Assembly (NCBI GenBank): GCA_009776965.1 | Contig: WRMU01000018.1 | Coordinates: forward strand, 1 to 13,580 | Direction of reading: 5' to 3' | DNA length: 13,580 nucleotides | Origin: Microgenomates group bacterium | GTDB taxonomy: Bacteria > Patescibacteriota > Microgenomatia > UBA1400 > PJMF01 | Shown here: positions 5,134-13,579 of the stretch, piece by piece | How the letters are laid out: each line of letters begins with the position of its first letter | How positions within the stretch are numbered: position 1 is the first letter of the stretch | Program-made: the position numbers and the translations under genes | The notes under the pieces: generated by a model | Told to the model about the DNA's origin: nothing | The model's input: the letters and a program-made list of their open reading frames with translations, nothing else | The model's database searches: none

Positions 5134-6916
5134 TATCCGCAACTTCTCCATCATCGCTCATATTGATCATGGTAAAACCACCTTGACCGACCGTTTTCTC
5201 GAGCTCACCAAAGCTGTGCGCCGCGATAAGCTAAAGTCTCAGATGATGGACAGCAACCCCATCGAAAGAGAACGAGGCATCACCATCAAACTCGCCCCCG
5301 TGCGCATGAACTATACGGCTCAAGACGGCCAGAATTATATTCTTAATCTCATCGACACCCCTGGGCATGTTGATTTTGGCTATGAAGTTTCTCGTTCTCT
5401 GGCCGCCTGCGAGGGAGCCCTCCTCATAGTTGATGCCACCCAAGGAGTCCAAGCCCAAACTCTCAGCAATTTTCATAAAGCTCGTGAGCTAGGTTTAACC
5501 ATCATTCCCGTTATCAACAAAGTTGATCTGCCCGTCGCTGACACCGACCAAACCACGCTCGAACTCATCGACGCTTTTGGCTTCCGCGAAGAAGAAATTA
5601 TCGCCGTCAGCGCCAAAAGCGGCCTCAACGTTGCCGCTGTTCTCGAGCAAATTGTCCGCCGTCTCCCTCCTCCCATAACCACCCCCGCTGCCCCTCCCCG
5701 CGCCCTCATCATCACCGCCACTTTCGATCGCCATAAGGGTGCTATCGCTTATGTCCGGATGATCGACGGCGCTATTTCCGCCAAGGACGAGCTCTTTTTT
5801 ATTAATAAACAAAAAAGTTTTTCTCCTCTCGACTTAGGATTTTTCACTCCCGCCCCCGCCTCCCAACCCCGCCTCACCGCTGGCGAAGTAGGTTTTATCG
5901 CCACCGGCCTCAAGGACATCCGCGACCTCCAAATCGGCGACACCATCACTTCTCTCGCCCATAAAGACGTCGCGATAGCCTTATCCGGCTATCGCGAACC
6001 CAAGCCCGTGGTTTTTATGGAGCTTTTCCCCATCGACGCCGACGAGTTTCCTCTCCTCCTCGATGCCGTCACCAAACTAAGTTTCCATGACGCCGCCCTC
6101 CAGTTTTCCAGCACCCATAGCAATGCTCTCGGCAGCGGCCTACGCGCCGGTTTTTTAGGCATCCTTCACGCCGAAATTGTCCTCGAGAGATTACAAAAAG
6201 AGTTTGATATTGCCCTCATCGCCACCAGCCCCACCGTTGAATATCAAGTTATCATGAAAAATACCAATCAAACCCGCCTCGTCCATAGCCCCGTGAGCAT
6301 GCCCGATCCCAGCCAAATCTCCAGCATCCAAGAACCCATCATCCATGCCCAGATCTTCTCCCCCGAAGCCTATGTTAGCTCCCTAATTCAATTTGTCCAG
6401 AACCGCCGCGGCATTCTCCTCGAGAGCGAATATCTCCTCGGCAATACCGTCCTCAAAATCGAGCTTCCTCTCTCCGAGCTCATCACCAACTTTCATGACG
6501 AGCTCAAATCCCTCAGCAGCGGCTTCGCTAGTCTCGAGTATGAGCTAGCTGGCTTCAAAGAAGTGGACGCCCTCAAAGTCAATATTCTCCTCAACGGCGA
6601 AGTTATCGAAGCTCTCAGTTTTATTGCCGTCGCCTCCGAGGCCGACCAACAAGGCCGAAATATGGTTAGCAAATTAAAAGAGGTGGTTCCCCGCCAAATG
6701 TTCGAAATCCCCATCCAAGCCGCCATTGGTGGCAAAATTATCGCCCGCGAAACCATCAAGGCCTTTCGCAAAGATGTCACCGCTAAGCTCTATGGCGGTG
6801 ATGTCACTCGCCGCCAGAAACTCCTCAAAAAACAAGCCAAGGGTAAAAAACGCATGAAACAATTTGGTAAGGTCGAGCTAAGTCAGGACGTTTTCTTAAG
6901 TTTATTGCGCAAATAA
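5123..6916 (+). CDS. lepA: Elongation factor 4 (back-translocating GTPase LepA)
   Basis: A 597-residue translational GTPase that acts on the 70S ribosome and is linked to back-translocation and ribosome biogenesis. The G motifs are in order: AHIDHGKT (12-19), ERERGIT (48-54), DTPGH (78-82), NKVD (132-135), SAK (162-164). The C-terminus has the EF4-specific end YGGDVTRRQKLLKKQAKGKK and KRMKQFGKVE. Full length matches the family. It starts at GTG (5123), inside the end of rpsT, with no Shine-Dalgarno sequence, so it probably relies on translational coupling; the N-terminus NNIRNFSIIAHIDHGK supports this start. Its last 34 bases overlap the 3' end of the convergent mannosyltransferase gene, with no terminator between them. 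Confidence 0.97.
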   Translation: MLNNIRNFSIIAHIDHGKTTLTDRFLELTKAVRRDKLKSQMMDSNPIERERGITIKLAPVRMNYTAQDGQNYILNLIDTPGHVDFGYEVSRSLAACEGALLIVDATQGVQAQTLSNFHKARELGLTIIPVINKVDLPVADTDQTTLELIDAFGFREEEIIAVSAKSGLNVAAVLEQIVRRLPPPITTPAAPPRALIITATFDRHKGAIAYVRMIDGAISAKDELFFINKQKSFSPLDLGFFTPAPASQPRLTAGEVGFIATGLKDIRDLQIGDTITSLAHKDVAIALSGYREPKPVVFMELFPIDADEFPLLLDAVTKLSFHDAALQFSSTHSNALGSGLRAGFLGILHAEIVLERLQKEFDIALIATSPTVEYQVIMKNTNQTRLVHSPVSMPDPSQISSIQEPIIHAQIFSPEAYVSSLIQFVQNRRGILLESEYLLGNTVLKIELPLSELITNFHDELKSLSSGFASLEYELAGFKEVDALKVNILLNGEVIEALSFIAVASEADQQGRNMVSKLKEVVPRQMFEIPIQAAIGGKIIARETIKAFRKDVTAKLYGGDVTRRQKLLKKQAKGKKRMKQFGKVELSQDVFLSLLRK

Positions 6917-8064
6917 TCCACTCCCAGTCCCGCCCAAACTCCCGTCAGCATCAGCCCGAAAGTTAAAGCCGGCAAATAATGATATAAAAACATAATTCGC
7001 GGGCTCAGCGTCCAAGGCAAAAATGAAAACCCATAAAGAGCCAACAACAAGGCCATATTGCGTTGTGTCTCGCTCGCTAACCTCCCTCGCTGTTTAATCA
7101 ACAAATATCCACCAGCCGCCGCCGTCAGCCCTCCGCTCACCACCACCGCTGTCATGATTAATAAATTGCTCCGCAGATAAATATCTGGATCATTCGCATT
7201 ATAATAAACTTCTTTTTGCCCCCATACCCATTCCCTCGGCCCGCTCGCTGCGTAATGCTCCAAGTCTGTCCTATTTTGATAAGCCCAAATCTGCTGATGT
7301 AAACCCACCAAATGATCCGGACTCTTTCCCATCCATAACATCGGGCTATAAATCAATAAATAAGTCAGCAATATAATCAGCACTGTCAGCTCCAACTTCC
7401 CCAACACCCGCCAGATCTTCTGCTGTGCCAGCTTGCTCATGCTCACCACCAAAATCACCGGCGCAATCAATGCCACCGACCATTTAGTACCTATCGCCAG
7501 CCCAAAAACCGCCGACATCACCCCCCATCTCATCCAAGATTCTGGCCTTTCCAAACTCCATAACCACGCCCTCACTCCCAGCAACATCCACCAAATCATC
7601 ATCATGTCGTTCATCCCAATGCGCGACTGCGTAATCAACATCGGCTCTATGGCCACTAGCCCCGCCCCCACCAACCGCGCCGCCCACAATCTAGGAAAGA
7701 GTTTTTTTAATAAAGAATAAACCATCACCACCACCCCCACTCCCGCCGCCGCGCTGCTGATCCGCCAAGAAAAACTATTATCTGCTCCCCATATTTTCAT
7801 GCTCAAAGCCTGCCCATACTTATTTAGCGGCGGATGCAACCAATCAATCCAAGTCCCCGACTGTTGCTCAATACCTATCTCACTCAAATCTCCGTGGGTC
7901 CATTCAAAAGCTCGCTTGTCTCCCTGCATGATCAACCGCGCGGTGGGGATATGATAGACCTCATCAAAATAATAACGACTAGGTTCGCTCAAATGATTTA
8001 CCCGCAAAAACGCAGCCAAAACCACTATTCCCACCACCGCTATTTTTTCTAAATGTTTTTTCAT
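6883..8064 (-). CDS. PMT-type (GT39) protein O-mannosyltransferase
   Basis: A 393-residue polytopic membrane enzyme predicted to move mannose from polyprenyl-phosphate-mannose to Ser/Thr of exported proteins. Motifs of the PMT family are present: FDEVYH (33-38) with the catalytic acid in the first outer loop, HPPLNK (77-82), RIGMND (148-153) and the late RIMFLYHYLPAL (356-367). About nine or more hydrophobic helices are visible. It is shorter than actinobacterial PMT proteins (about 500 residues). I set the start at ATG 8062-8064, which overlaps the TGA of the preceding ubiA-like gene as ATGA; the longer frame would need TTG. It is the last gene of the glycosylation operon and overlaps lepA tail to tail. 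Acceptor proteins are unknown. Confidence 0.87.
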   Translation of the reverse strand: MKKHLEKIAVVGIVVLAAFLRVNHLSEPSRYYFDEVYHIPTARLIMQGDKRAFEWTHGDLSEIGIEQQSGTWIDWLHPPLNKYGQALSMKIWGADNSFSWRISSAAAGVGVVVMVYSLLKKLFPRLWAARLVGAGLVAIEPMLITQSRIGMNDMMMIWWMLLGVRAWLWSLERPESWMRWGVMSAVFGLAIGTKWSVALIAPVILVVSMSKLAQQKIWRVLGKLELTVLIILLTYLLIYSPMLWMGKSPDHLVGLHQQIWAYQNRTDLEHYAASGPREWVWGQKEVYYNANDPDIYLRSNLLIMTAVVVSGGLTAAAGGYLLIKQRGRLASETQRNMALLLALYGFSFLPWTLSPRIMFLYHYLPALTFGLMLTGVWAGLGVDYLRNKLKKTS

Positions 8065-9035
8065 GCCGCCAGCCAACTCAATATATCCGCCAGATATAAA
8101 ATCAAAAACACACTCACCCCAAATATTACCACCGTCCCCAGCAACAATTTATCCTTCACCAACACTAAGGCCGGCGACTCGCCCTCTTTTTTCTCATAAA
8201 TCACCTGTAAATAACGCATCACCCCCAAAATTACCAAAGGAATAGTTATCATTAACACTTTAGCCGGCTGCAATAACTGCGGCAACACCGTCCCAAACAA
8301 GGAAAACAATTCCTTGGGATGATCAATTTGAATAAACTGATATTGAAAAGCAAAAATCGCATAAGTCAGCCAAGTCGAATTAGCAAACATGCCGGTATAT
8401 TGCTCCAGCAGCGGCTGCGAATAATGCTGCAGCGTTTTGCGGGTCAGCCCAGAGTTTTCTCCGCCCAGTAGCGTCAACTCGCTCTGCCTTTTTCCCACCG
8501 CCAGAAACAGCGATGCCGAAATCACAGTTAGCAAAAACCACACACTCATATGTAAGTTCACCACCGCCGCGCCCGCATAAACTCTAATCACAAAACCAAA
8601 AGCAATACTTAAAACATCCAGTATCGGCAGCGTTTTTAGCCACAACGAATACATCGTTTGCAACCCCAGATAACAAAGCAAAGCTCCCGTGAATAAAGTA
8701 GGTAAGCGCAGCGACCCCACCATGCTCAAAGTTGCCAGCACCATCGCCAAAATAATCGCCGCTCGCTCCGAAATCATTCCCGAAGCAATAGGTCGATTTT
8801 TTTTGAAGGGGTGTTGAGAGTCTTTTTTCTTATCCACCACATCATTCACCAAATACACGCTCGAACTAGCCAAACAAAATAAAAAAATCGCCCATATCAC
8901 TGTGATTAAATAAGGAAATCTCCCCACCGGTTGATAAAAAAGTAATCCCGAAAACAATAATGGAGCCAACAAAATCACGTTCTTTAGCCACTGCAGCGGT
9001 CGTAGGGTTTTAACCACAGCCATCCCATAACTCAT
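8061..9035 (-). CDS. Decaprenyl-phosphate phosphoribosyltransferase (UbiA family)
   Basis: A 324-residue membrane prenyltransferase-fold protein. It carries the two Asp-rich motifs of UbiA enzymes, NDVVDKKKD (64-72) and the LDVLSIAFGFVIRVYAGA block (139-156). The signature HPFKKNRPIASG (75-86) and LAVGKRQSEL (178-187) are those of the mycobacterial Rv3806c group, which transfers 5-phosphoribose from PRPP to decaprenyl phosphate. In mycobacteria this begins synthesis of decaprenyl-phosphoryl-arabinose; the later epimerase genes are not in this window, so the product could also be a ribose carrier. Nine or so membrane helices are visible. ATG at 9033-9035 lies five nt after the WecA-like stop, and the 3' end overlaps the PMT gene by four nt. 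The family is firm and the substrate is inferred. Confidence 0.88.
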   Translation of the reverse strand: MSYGMAVVKTLRPLQWLKNVILLAPLLFSGLLFYQPVGRFPYLITVIWAIFLFCLASSSVYLVNDVVDKKKDSQHPFKKNRPIASGMISERAAIILAMVLATLSMVGSLRLPTLFTGALLCYLGLQTMYSLWLKTLPILDVLSIAFGFVIRVYAGAAVVNLHMSVWFLLTVISASLFLAVGKRQSELTLLGGENSGLTRKTLQHYSQPLLEQYTGMFANSTWLTYAIFAFQYQFIQIDHPKELFSLFGTVLPQLLQPAKVLMITIPLVILGVMRYLQVIYEKKEGESPALVLVKDKLLLGTVVIFGVSVFLILYLADILSWLAA

Positions 9036-9040
9036 AGAGC

Positions 9041-10114
9041 CTATTGTATCATCTTTGAGCTATTTTTGCCTACTGATTTTATCTTCACTCCAATCAAAAA
9101 TATAAAAGTCAAACTCACCGCAATAATCAAAGTCACAATTTTCCCCGTGGTATCCAAAACCAGCGATAATAACCCCATCAACAAAGCCACTCCCCAATAA
9201 AAAAACGCAATCGTTCGCTTACTCCATTTCAAATGGTCCAGCAACTTATGATGTAAATGTCCTCGATCCCCCCAAAACGGCGACTTGCCCGCCCTGATGC
9301 GCCGAATAATAGTAAACGCCGCATCTGCTGTGGGGATAGCCAAAACCATCAGCATTGTTGCCACTTTCGCCCCGCTCAAAACCGCCAACACACTCAAAAA
9401 ATATCCCCCCAAAGACCCTCCGCCATACCCAGGCATCATCTTTTGGGGATAAAAGTTCCAATACAAAAACCCCCCAAACGCTCCCGCCACAATTGCGCTA
9501 AGCATCGTTGTATTCCATACCGTCTGGCTTTCATCCCCCAAGAACCGCAAGGATAGTAGCCCGATAAAAAAACAAGCAATCATCACAAACCCAGGCATCT
9601 GCCCATCCACTCCCTTGGCCCAATTAACAATATTCATATTCCATACCATAAACACCACCACCCCCACTTGGCTCAATATCTGCCACCAACTTCCCCATTG
9701 CCAAATCTCCATCACTCCCTCCCCCAAAGGATTGGTCACAAACTTCACCGCCACTCCCGACCATACCACCCCCACTGCCACCAAAATATTTGCCCCCAAC
9801 CGCACCAAAGGATGCACATTATACACATCGTCCGCCCATCCCACTATCATCAATAACAACATCCCCGCCAAAATCATCAACATCTGTTTATCCAACCCCA
9901 AAAACACCGCACTCGCCACCAAAATCGCCGCTCCCACCACTATCCCTCCTCCGCGAGGCACACTCCCCGCATGGGTTTTTTTATATTTAGCCAATACCGT
10001 ATTTTTGTCTGGCTGCTCCAGCCACTCATTTTTCCTATACCATTTAATCACTATTGCCCCCGCCGCTATCGCCGCCAAGCAACTGGTAATTAAAGCAATT
10101 CCTAATATCCACAT
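9041..10114 (-). CDS. WecA/MraY-like polyprenyl-phosphate phosphoglycosyltransferase, altered active site
   Basis: A 357-residue membrane enzyme of the family that moves a sugar-1-phosphate from a UDP-sugar to polyprenyl phosphate. Family features: HAGSVPRGGG (48-57), WADDVYN with the Asp pair (94-95), GVDGQMPGF (168-176), and the WecA-type HLHH (286-289) in the last cytoplasmic loop. Two normally acidic sites differ: the DGxDG motif reads KGVDG, and the GDxGS motif (Mg-binding Asp in MraY) reads YGGGS at 230-234. I chose ATG 10112-10114; a longer frame runs back to 10294 but overlaps the upstream membrane protein and has an implausible N-terminus. It starts five nt after that gene. Function as an active transferase is likely but not certain given the altered residues. 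Confidence 0.85.
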   Translation of the reverse strand: MWILGIALITSCLAAIAAGAIVIKWYRKNEWLEQPDKNTVLAKYKKTHAGSVPRGGGIVVGAAILVASAVFLGLDKQMLMILAGMLLLMIVGWADDVYNVHPLVRLGANILVAVGVVWSGVAVKFVTNPLGEGVMEIWQWGSWWQILSQVGVVVFMVWNMNIVNWAKGVDGQMPGFVMIACFFIGLLSLRFLGDESQTVWNTTMLSAIVAGAFGGFLYWNFYPQKMMPGYGGGSLGGYFLSVLAVLSGAKVATMLMVLAIPTADAAFTIIRRIRAGKSPFWGDRGHLHHKLLDHLKWSKRTIAFFYWGVALLMGLLSLVLDTTGKIVTLIIAVSLTFIFLIGVKIKSVGKNSSKMIQ

Positions 10115-10119
10115 ATTTT

Positions 10120-10437
10120 TTAAGTCACTAAAATTATAATTCGCAAAGTAACCACCAACAACAACACCTCCCATACCACCGTCACCCAACCAATAATTTT
10201 TTTGCTCGCCCCAGCGTCGCTGTCTCCCCTCACCATCAACTTCAATAGCAAACTCACCAGCAATATCGCTCCCCCAATTATCGGCAGAATCCATAAGTGT
10301 TTTTTGTCCGCCAACTGATTATTATCTTCCGCCAGCGAATACCATAGAGGGATTTGTGGCTGCAAATAAAACAACCGCCACCATACCACCACTGTGTGTA
10401 CGATACATATTGCCAGACTAATTAAAAAAGTTGCCAT
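10120..10437 (-). CDS. Small three-helix membrane protein
   Basis: A 105-residue protein I cannot assign to a named family. It has three hydrophobic helices (about 3-25, 48-66, 82-104), a loop with the aromatic and proline-rich segment FYLQPQIPLWYSLA (23-36), and a short charged loop (67-80). It overlaps the preceding ArnT-like gene by 16 nt and ends five nt before the WecA-like start, so it belongs to the operon. AAGGAG lies about 13 nt before the ATG, a longer spacing than ideal. Possible roles are a membrane partner of the neighbouring transferases or a small lipid-sugar transporter; nothing in the sequence decides this. Confidence 0.75.
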   Translation of the reverse strand: MATFLISLAICIVHTVVVWWRLFYLQPQIPLWYSLAEDNNQLADKKHLWILPIIGGAILLVSLLLKLMVRGDSDAGASKKIIGWVTVVWEVLLLVVTLRIIILVT

Positions 10438-11930
10438 AATTCTAGTTGTTCTCCTTTATATATTCTTTCATAGCGACCGCGCAAATAATCATAAAATCCT
10501 GCCCAATCCCTGCCCTTAGCGCTTTCATCATCATTATTCATCACCACCACAAAAGTTGGTTGTTTTCTCACCAAACCAGCCAACCATACATTTAGTGCTT
10601 CTTCTTGAGCCACCCTATCATAAAGATGATAATCAGTCACATACGCACTCACCGGCAGCTTTTTAGTCTGGGCATAAAGACTCGGATTATTCCCCCAAAT
10701 CAGCAAATACTCGCCCTCATCGCTGCTAATCAGCGGAGCAACCGCATAATTATCCTTCACCAAATTATCAAAAGAAGCATACCAAGCAAAAATATTTTGC
10801 TGCTTATTCATATATTTAATAAAGTTGCCATAATACTCCACTATTATCTTCCCCGCTGTTTTCGCCTCCAGCTCCCGCACCTCCAAAACCTTCGCACTCC
10901 CCATCGCCACCCCCATAAACACCGCCAATATTCCCGCCATCTTTAAGCCCTCTGTTTTTCTAGTCAATTGTTTAATCAGCATCACTCCCCCCAAAGCCAC
11001 ACTCCCCGTCAGCTGCAACCAATAATGCGCATAATTCCTTCCCGATAAAGTAGTCCCCACTGTGCTGCAAAACAACCATAACACCATAATTTTCACCTCC
11101 CAGCTAATATGCTTATTCTGCCACCACAAAAAGCCCAGCAATCCCGCCAATACTATCACCACCGTTTTCCCAGAAAACATACTCGCCCAAGAAGTATAAG
11201 TCAGACTATAAAACACCGCGCTGTCAATCATCGCCGCTAAATTATTATTTACCAAAGACCAAATCAATCCCCCCGCCGCCACTATTACTCCCCCTCCCAA
11301 CATGCTCAACAAATATGGCAGTCTCTTTTTTAGCTCCTTCAAGTTCAAAAACACCACCGGCAGTATCCATATCCCCACCTCCAGCAACGCCTGCGATTTA
11401 ATCAACAAACTCAACGCCCAGACCACTCCCGCCACTCCCGCTGCCACCATTCCTTTCCATTTCTGCTCCATCTCATCCTCAACTTCTTTTAATACCCCGC
11501 TCCTGAGCCAACAATAAGCGCCCACCAACACTAAGGGTATAAACAAAACTTCTGCATTCACCACATTCCCTTCCAAAACTGGCAAATTAAATAACAATAC
11601 CCAAATCAAACTCGCCGTCCACGCCAACCACTTATTTTTTAATAATATCTGAGCAATTTTATAAAAAAACGACAGCCCCACAATGGCCATCACTGCCCCC
11701 AACATTTTCCAAGCCAAAATATTTGGCAAAAAACTTGCCAGCCAATAAATCATTGGCGGCTTATGATCAAAAATATCTCTATACAAAACCCAGCCCCTGC
11801 TCAAAGCCTGTCCAATACTCAAATAAATACCTTCGTCGCCATACCAATACGGCTCAAACAAACTAGGCAGTCTCAACAAAATTAGCAATACCAGTAATAT
11901 TAGTAGTGAGCCATTAAACTTTTTTTGCAA
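10422..11930 (-). CDS. ArnT/PMT_2-type membrane glycosyltransferase
   Basis: A 502-residue GT-C fold enzyme predicted to use a polyprenyl-phosphate sugar on the outer face of the membrane. The N-terminal YGDEGIYL (30-37) supplies the acidic residues of the first outer loop, and DHKPPMIYWL (55-64) is the typical PMT_2 motif. About ten hydrophobic segments follow, then a soluble C-terminal part (about 350-502). The start is TTG (11928-11930), one nt after the GT2 stop, with GGAGAAAG upstream; no in-frame ATG is near, so re-initiation from the preceding gene is likely. The end overlaps the next gene by 16 nt. The sugar donor and acceptor are unknown. Confidence 0.85.
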   Translation of the reverse strand: MQKKFNGSLLILLVLLILLRLPSLFEPYWYGDEGIYLSIGQALSRGWVLYRDIFDHKPPMIYWLASFLPNILAWKMLGAVMAIVGLSFFYKIAQILLKNKWLAWTASLIWVLLFNLPVLEGNVVNAEVLFIPLVLVGAYCWLRSGVLKEVEDEMEQKWKGMVAAGVAGVVWALSLLIKSQALLEVGIWILPVVFLNLKELKKRLPYLLSMLGGGVIVAAGGLIWSLVNNNLAAMIDSAVFYSLTYTSWASMFSGKTVVIVLAGLLGFLWWQNKHISWEVKIMVLWLFCSTVGTTLSGRNYAHYWLQLTGSVALGGVMLIKQLTRKTEGLKMAGILAVFMGVAMGSAKVLEVRELEAKTAGKIIVEYYGNFIKYMNKQQNIFAWYASFDNLVKDNYAVAPLISSDEGEYLLIWGNNPSLYAQTKKLPVSAYVTDYHLYDRVAQEEALNVWLAGLVRKQPTFVVVMNNDDESAKGRDWAGFYDYLRGRYERIYKGEQLELWQLF

Positions 11931-11931
11931 C

Positions 11932-13437
11932 TCACACTTTCTCCGTTACTTTATACTCCAATTTCTTGCCCATCATCAATCTGGTGTGCGCATCAATCCC
12001 CGGCAATGCCGAATAGAAAAACCCCACAATTGGCGCCAGCAAAAACTCAAATGGCTGCAATAAATAACTCAAGAACGAACTGTTTTCTGGGCGTTTTGGT
12101 CGATTAAGCGCATCAATAATAAAAATAATTATCATGCTCATTAAAGCAATTGTCAGCAGAGTGGAGGAGACCTGTGGCAGCGTTTTACCCAGAGTGGTTT
12201 TATTAAACTCGCTGTTTAATAAGGGCGGCAATAAAGCCGACACCGTCACCGCAAACCAATTCACCGGCCACAACAAATGATCTTCCAACACTTTAATCAC
12301 CCGAATGAACTTTTGCCAAAAAGGGATTTCGTCATGAATAAAAAACTTACGCACCAAATAAACATCATCGCTCACCCCCCAAGCCCATCTTTTTAATTGC
12401 TCATATTGATTTTTGAAAGTCGCCAATTTTTTCTTCGATTCCGGCATGTCCGCATAAATCGGCAGAAATATTGGCTCCACCGCAAACTTTCCCTCCTTCG
12501 CAAAATAAGATTTGAAAAACATATGATAATCTTCCGGAATAACATCCGTATCCCAGTAGCCAATCTCATCCACATGCTTAAGGGTGGTGGAATAGGTGGA
12601 AAAATTGATCAGCCTGTCGCGCCGTGTCAGAATATACATCTGATTAATCGAGGCTATCACCCCCACCACTCGAATAGGTGCCGGCACCTGCCAGACGTTA
12701 TTATAAAACACAATTCCTCCCTGCCATGAATGATTATAGGGATTATCAATAGTTAAAAATGAATAAGTCAAATAAGCAAAATACGATTTATGCAGCAGCA
12801 CATCCGCGTCTTCGCAGGTCACAGTAATATTGTTAATGTCCAACCCCTGCTCGTCCACTAGTTCGCGCTTGAGCTGCTTCCCCCCCCAGCTAGTGTTCGA
12901 ACTCTTGCCCTTCACTTCTCCTGCAATATCCGGATGAAAGCTCGCCGACAAACTACCAAACTTTCCTTTGAACTGCCTAGTCAATTCTTTGGCCTTTTCC
13001 CATGCCTCCTTGCCCTCTCTTTCTTCAAAAGCCAATATTAAATGCAAGTTCTCCAGAGGGAAAGTTTGTTTGGTCAGAGAGTTTAGTGTCCTCTCTAGCG
13101 TGGAAAGTGGTTCTTGGTAGGTGGGAATGATAATCGCATGGTGAACTTTTTTATATTTCGCCCCAAAATTGGTTTTTAAGTCCTCCATCCAATCAAACTG
13201 ACTCGCTTTCTTTATCTTAAAATGCGCCAACACTGCTCCCAAAGCCATCACCAAAGATCTCCAGAGCCAATAGACCGTGAAGGTGATCACATAAACCGCC
13301 ACCGCCTCCGGCACCAAAAACGATCCCCAGATAGGAAACAAAATCATATTCCAAGAAAAAAGCCCTGGGATAATTTCTAACAACCGAGTGGTCTTATTAG
13401 GATAGCGAATAATCCACTTCTTAAATAATTTTAGCAT
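11932..13437 (-). CDS. Membrane GT2 glycosyltransferase with QxxRW motif
   Basis: A 501-residue enzyme and the first gene of the operon. Two membrane segments (about 27-72) precede a cytoplasmic GT-A domain: IPTYQEP (104-110), the metal-binding EDADV (209-213), the acidic IPEDYHMF (300-307), and QLKRW (347-351), the QxxRW acceptor-side motif of processive GT2 enzymes such as cellulose and hyaluronan synthases. Further membrane helices (about 390-475) close the protein. It may build a polysaccharide or a lipid-linked sugar; whether it is processive cannot be read here. The ATG has GGGGGG six nt upstream, and TATAAT lies 13 nt before the ATG, so the operon promoter is probably here. The ArnT-like gene begins one nt after its stop. 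Confidence 0.88.
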   Translation of the reverse strand: MLKLFKKWIIRYPNKTTRLLEIIPGLFSWNMILFPIWGSFLVPEAVAVYVITFTVYWLWRSLVMALGAVLAHFKIKKASQFDWMEDLKTNFGAKYKKVHHAIIIPTYQEPLSTLERTLNSLTKQTFPLENLHLILAFEEREGKEAWEKAKELTRQFKGKFGSLSASFHPDIAGEVKGKSSNTSWGGKQLKRELVDEQGLDINNITVTCEDADVLLHKSYFAYLTYSFLTIDNPYNHSWQGGIVFYNNVWQVPAPIRVVGVIASINQMYILTRRDRLINFSTYSTTLKHVDEIGYWDTDVIPEDYHMFFKSYFAKEGKFAVEPIFLPIYADMPESKKKLATFKNQYEQLKRWAWGVSDDVYLVRKFFIHDEIPFWQKFIRVIKVLEDHLLWPVNWFAVTVSALLPPLLNSEFNKTTLGKTLPQVSSTLLTIALMSMIIIFIIDALNRPKRPENSSFLSYLLQPFEFLLAPIVGFFYSALPGIDAHTRLMMGKKLEYKVTEKV

Positions 13438-13450
13438 AACTAACCCCCCA

Positions 13451-13456
13451 ATTATA
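13451..13456 (-). promoter_or_regulatory. Possible -10 box of the glycosylation operon
   Basis: A perfect TATAAT on the minus strand, 13 nt before the ATG of the GT2 gene, leaving a short leader that includes a G6 run. No good -35 is visible at the usual spacing. The position at the head of the six-gene run supports it. Confidence 0.5.
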
Positions 13457-13508
13457 CTATATATCAGCTGCTCAGCGAAGCATAAATGGATTATTTTCGA
13501 AGTTGAAA

Positions 13509-13560
13509 GGAAAAAGAGATTCGATACGTACTTTACGTACGTTGAGAATCGCTTTTTACC
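13509..13560. terminator. Long imperfect hairpin, probable bidirectional terminator
   Basis: Pairing from outside in: AAAAAG (13511-13516) with CTTTTT (13552-13557), GATTC (13518-13522) with GAATC (13546-13550), a 3x3 internal loop (GAT/TGA), and ACGTAC (13526-13531) with GTACGT (13537-13542), around a 5-nt loop. A-runs and T-runs flank it, so transcripts from either side would meet a stem and a U-tract. It would separate the glycosylation operon from whatever lies to the right. Confidence 0.6.
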
Positions 13561-13579
13561 TCTCGAGCTGTGCTCGAGA
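13561..13579. repeat. Perfect 7-bp hairpin at the right edge
   Basis: TCTCGAG (13561-13567) and CTCGAGA (13573-13579) pair perfectly around CTGTG. It lies directly next to the long hairpin and contains two CTCGAG palindromes. The window ends one base later, so its context cannot be read. Confidence 0.55.

Noticed and set aside
10115..10294. 60-residue N-terminal extension of the WecA-like protein
   Set aside because: It overlaps the small membrane protein gene in another frame, is rich in Gly and charged residues, and lacks the membrane helix that starts this family.
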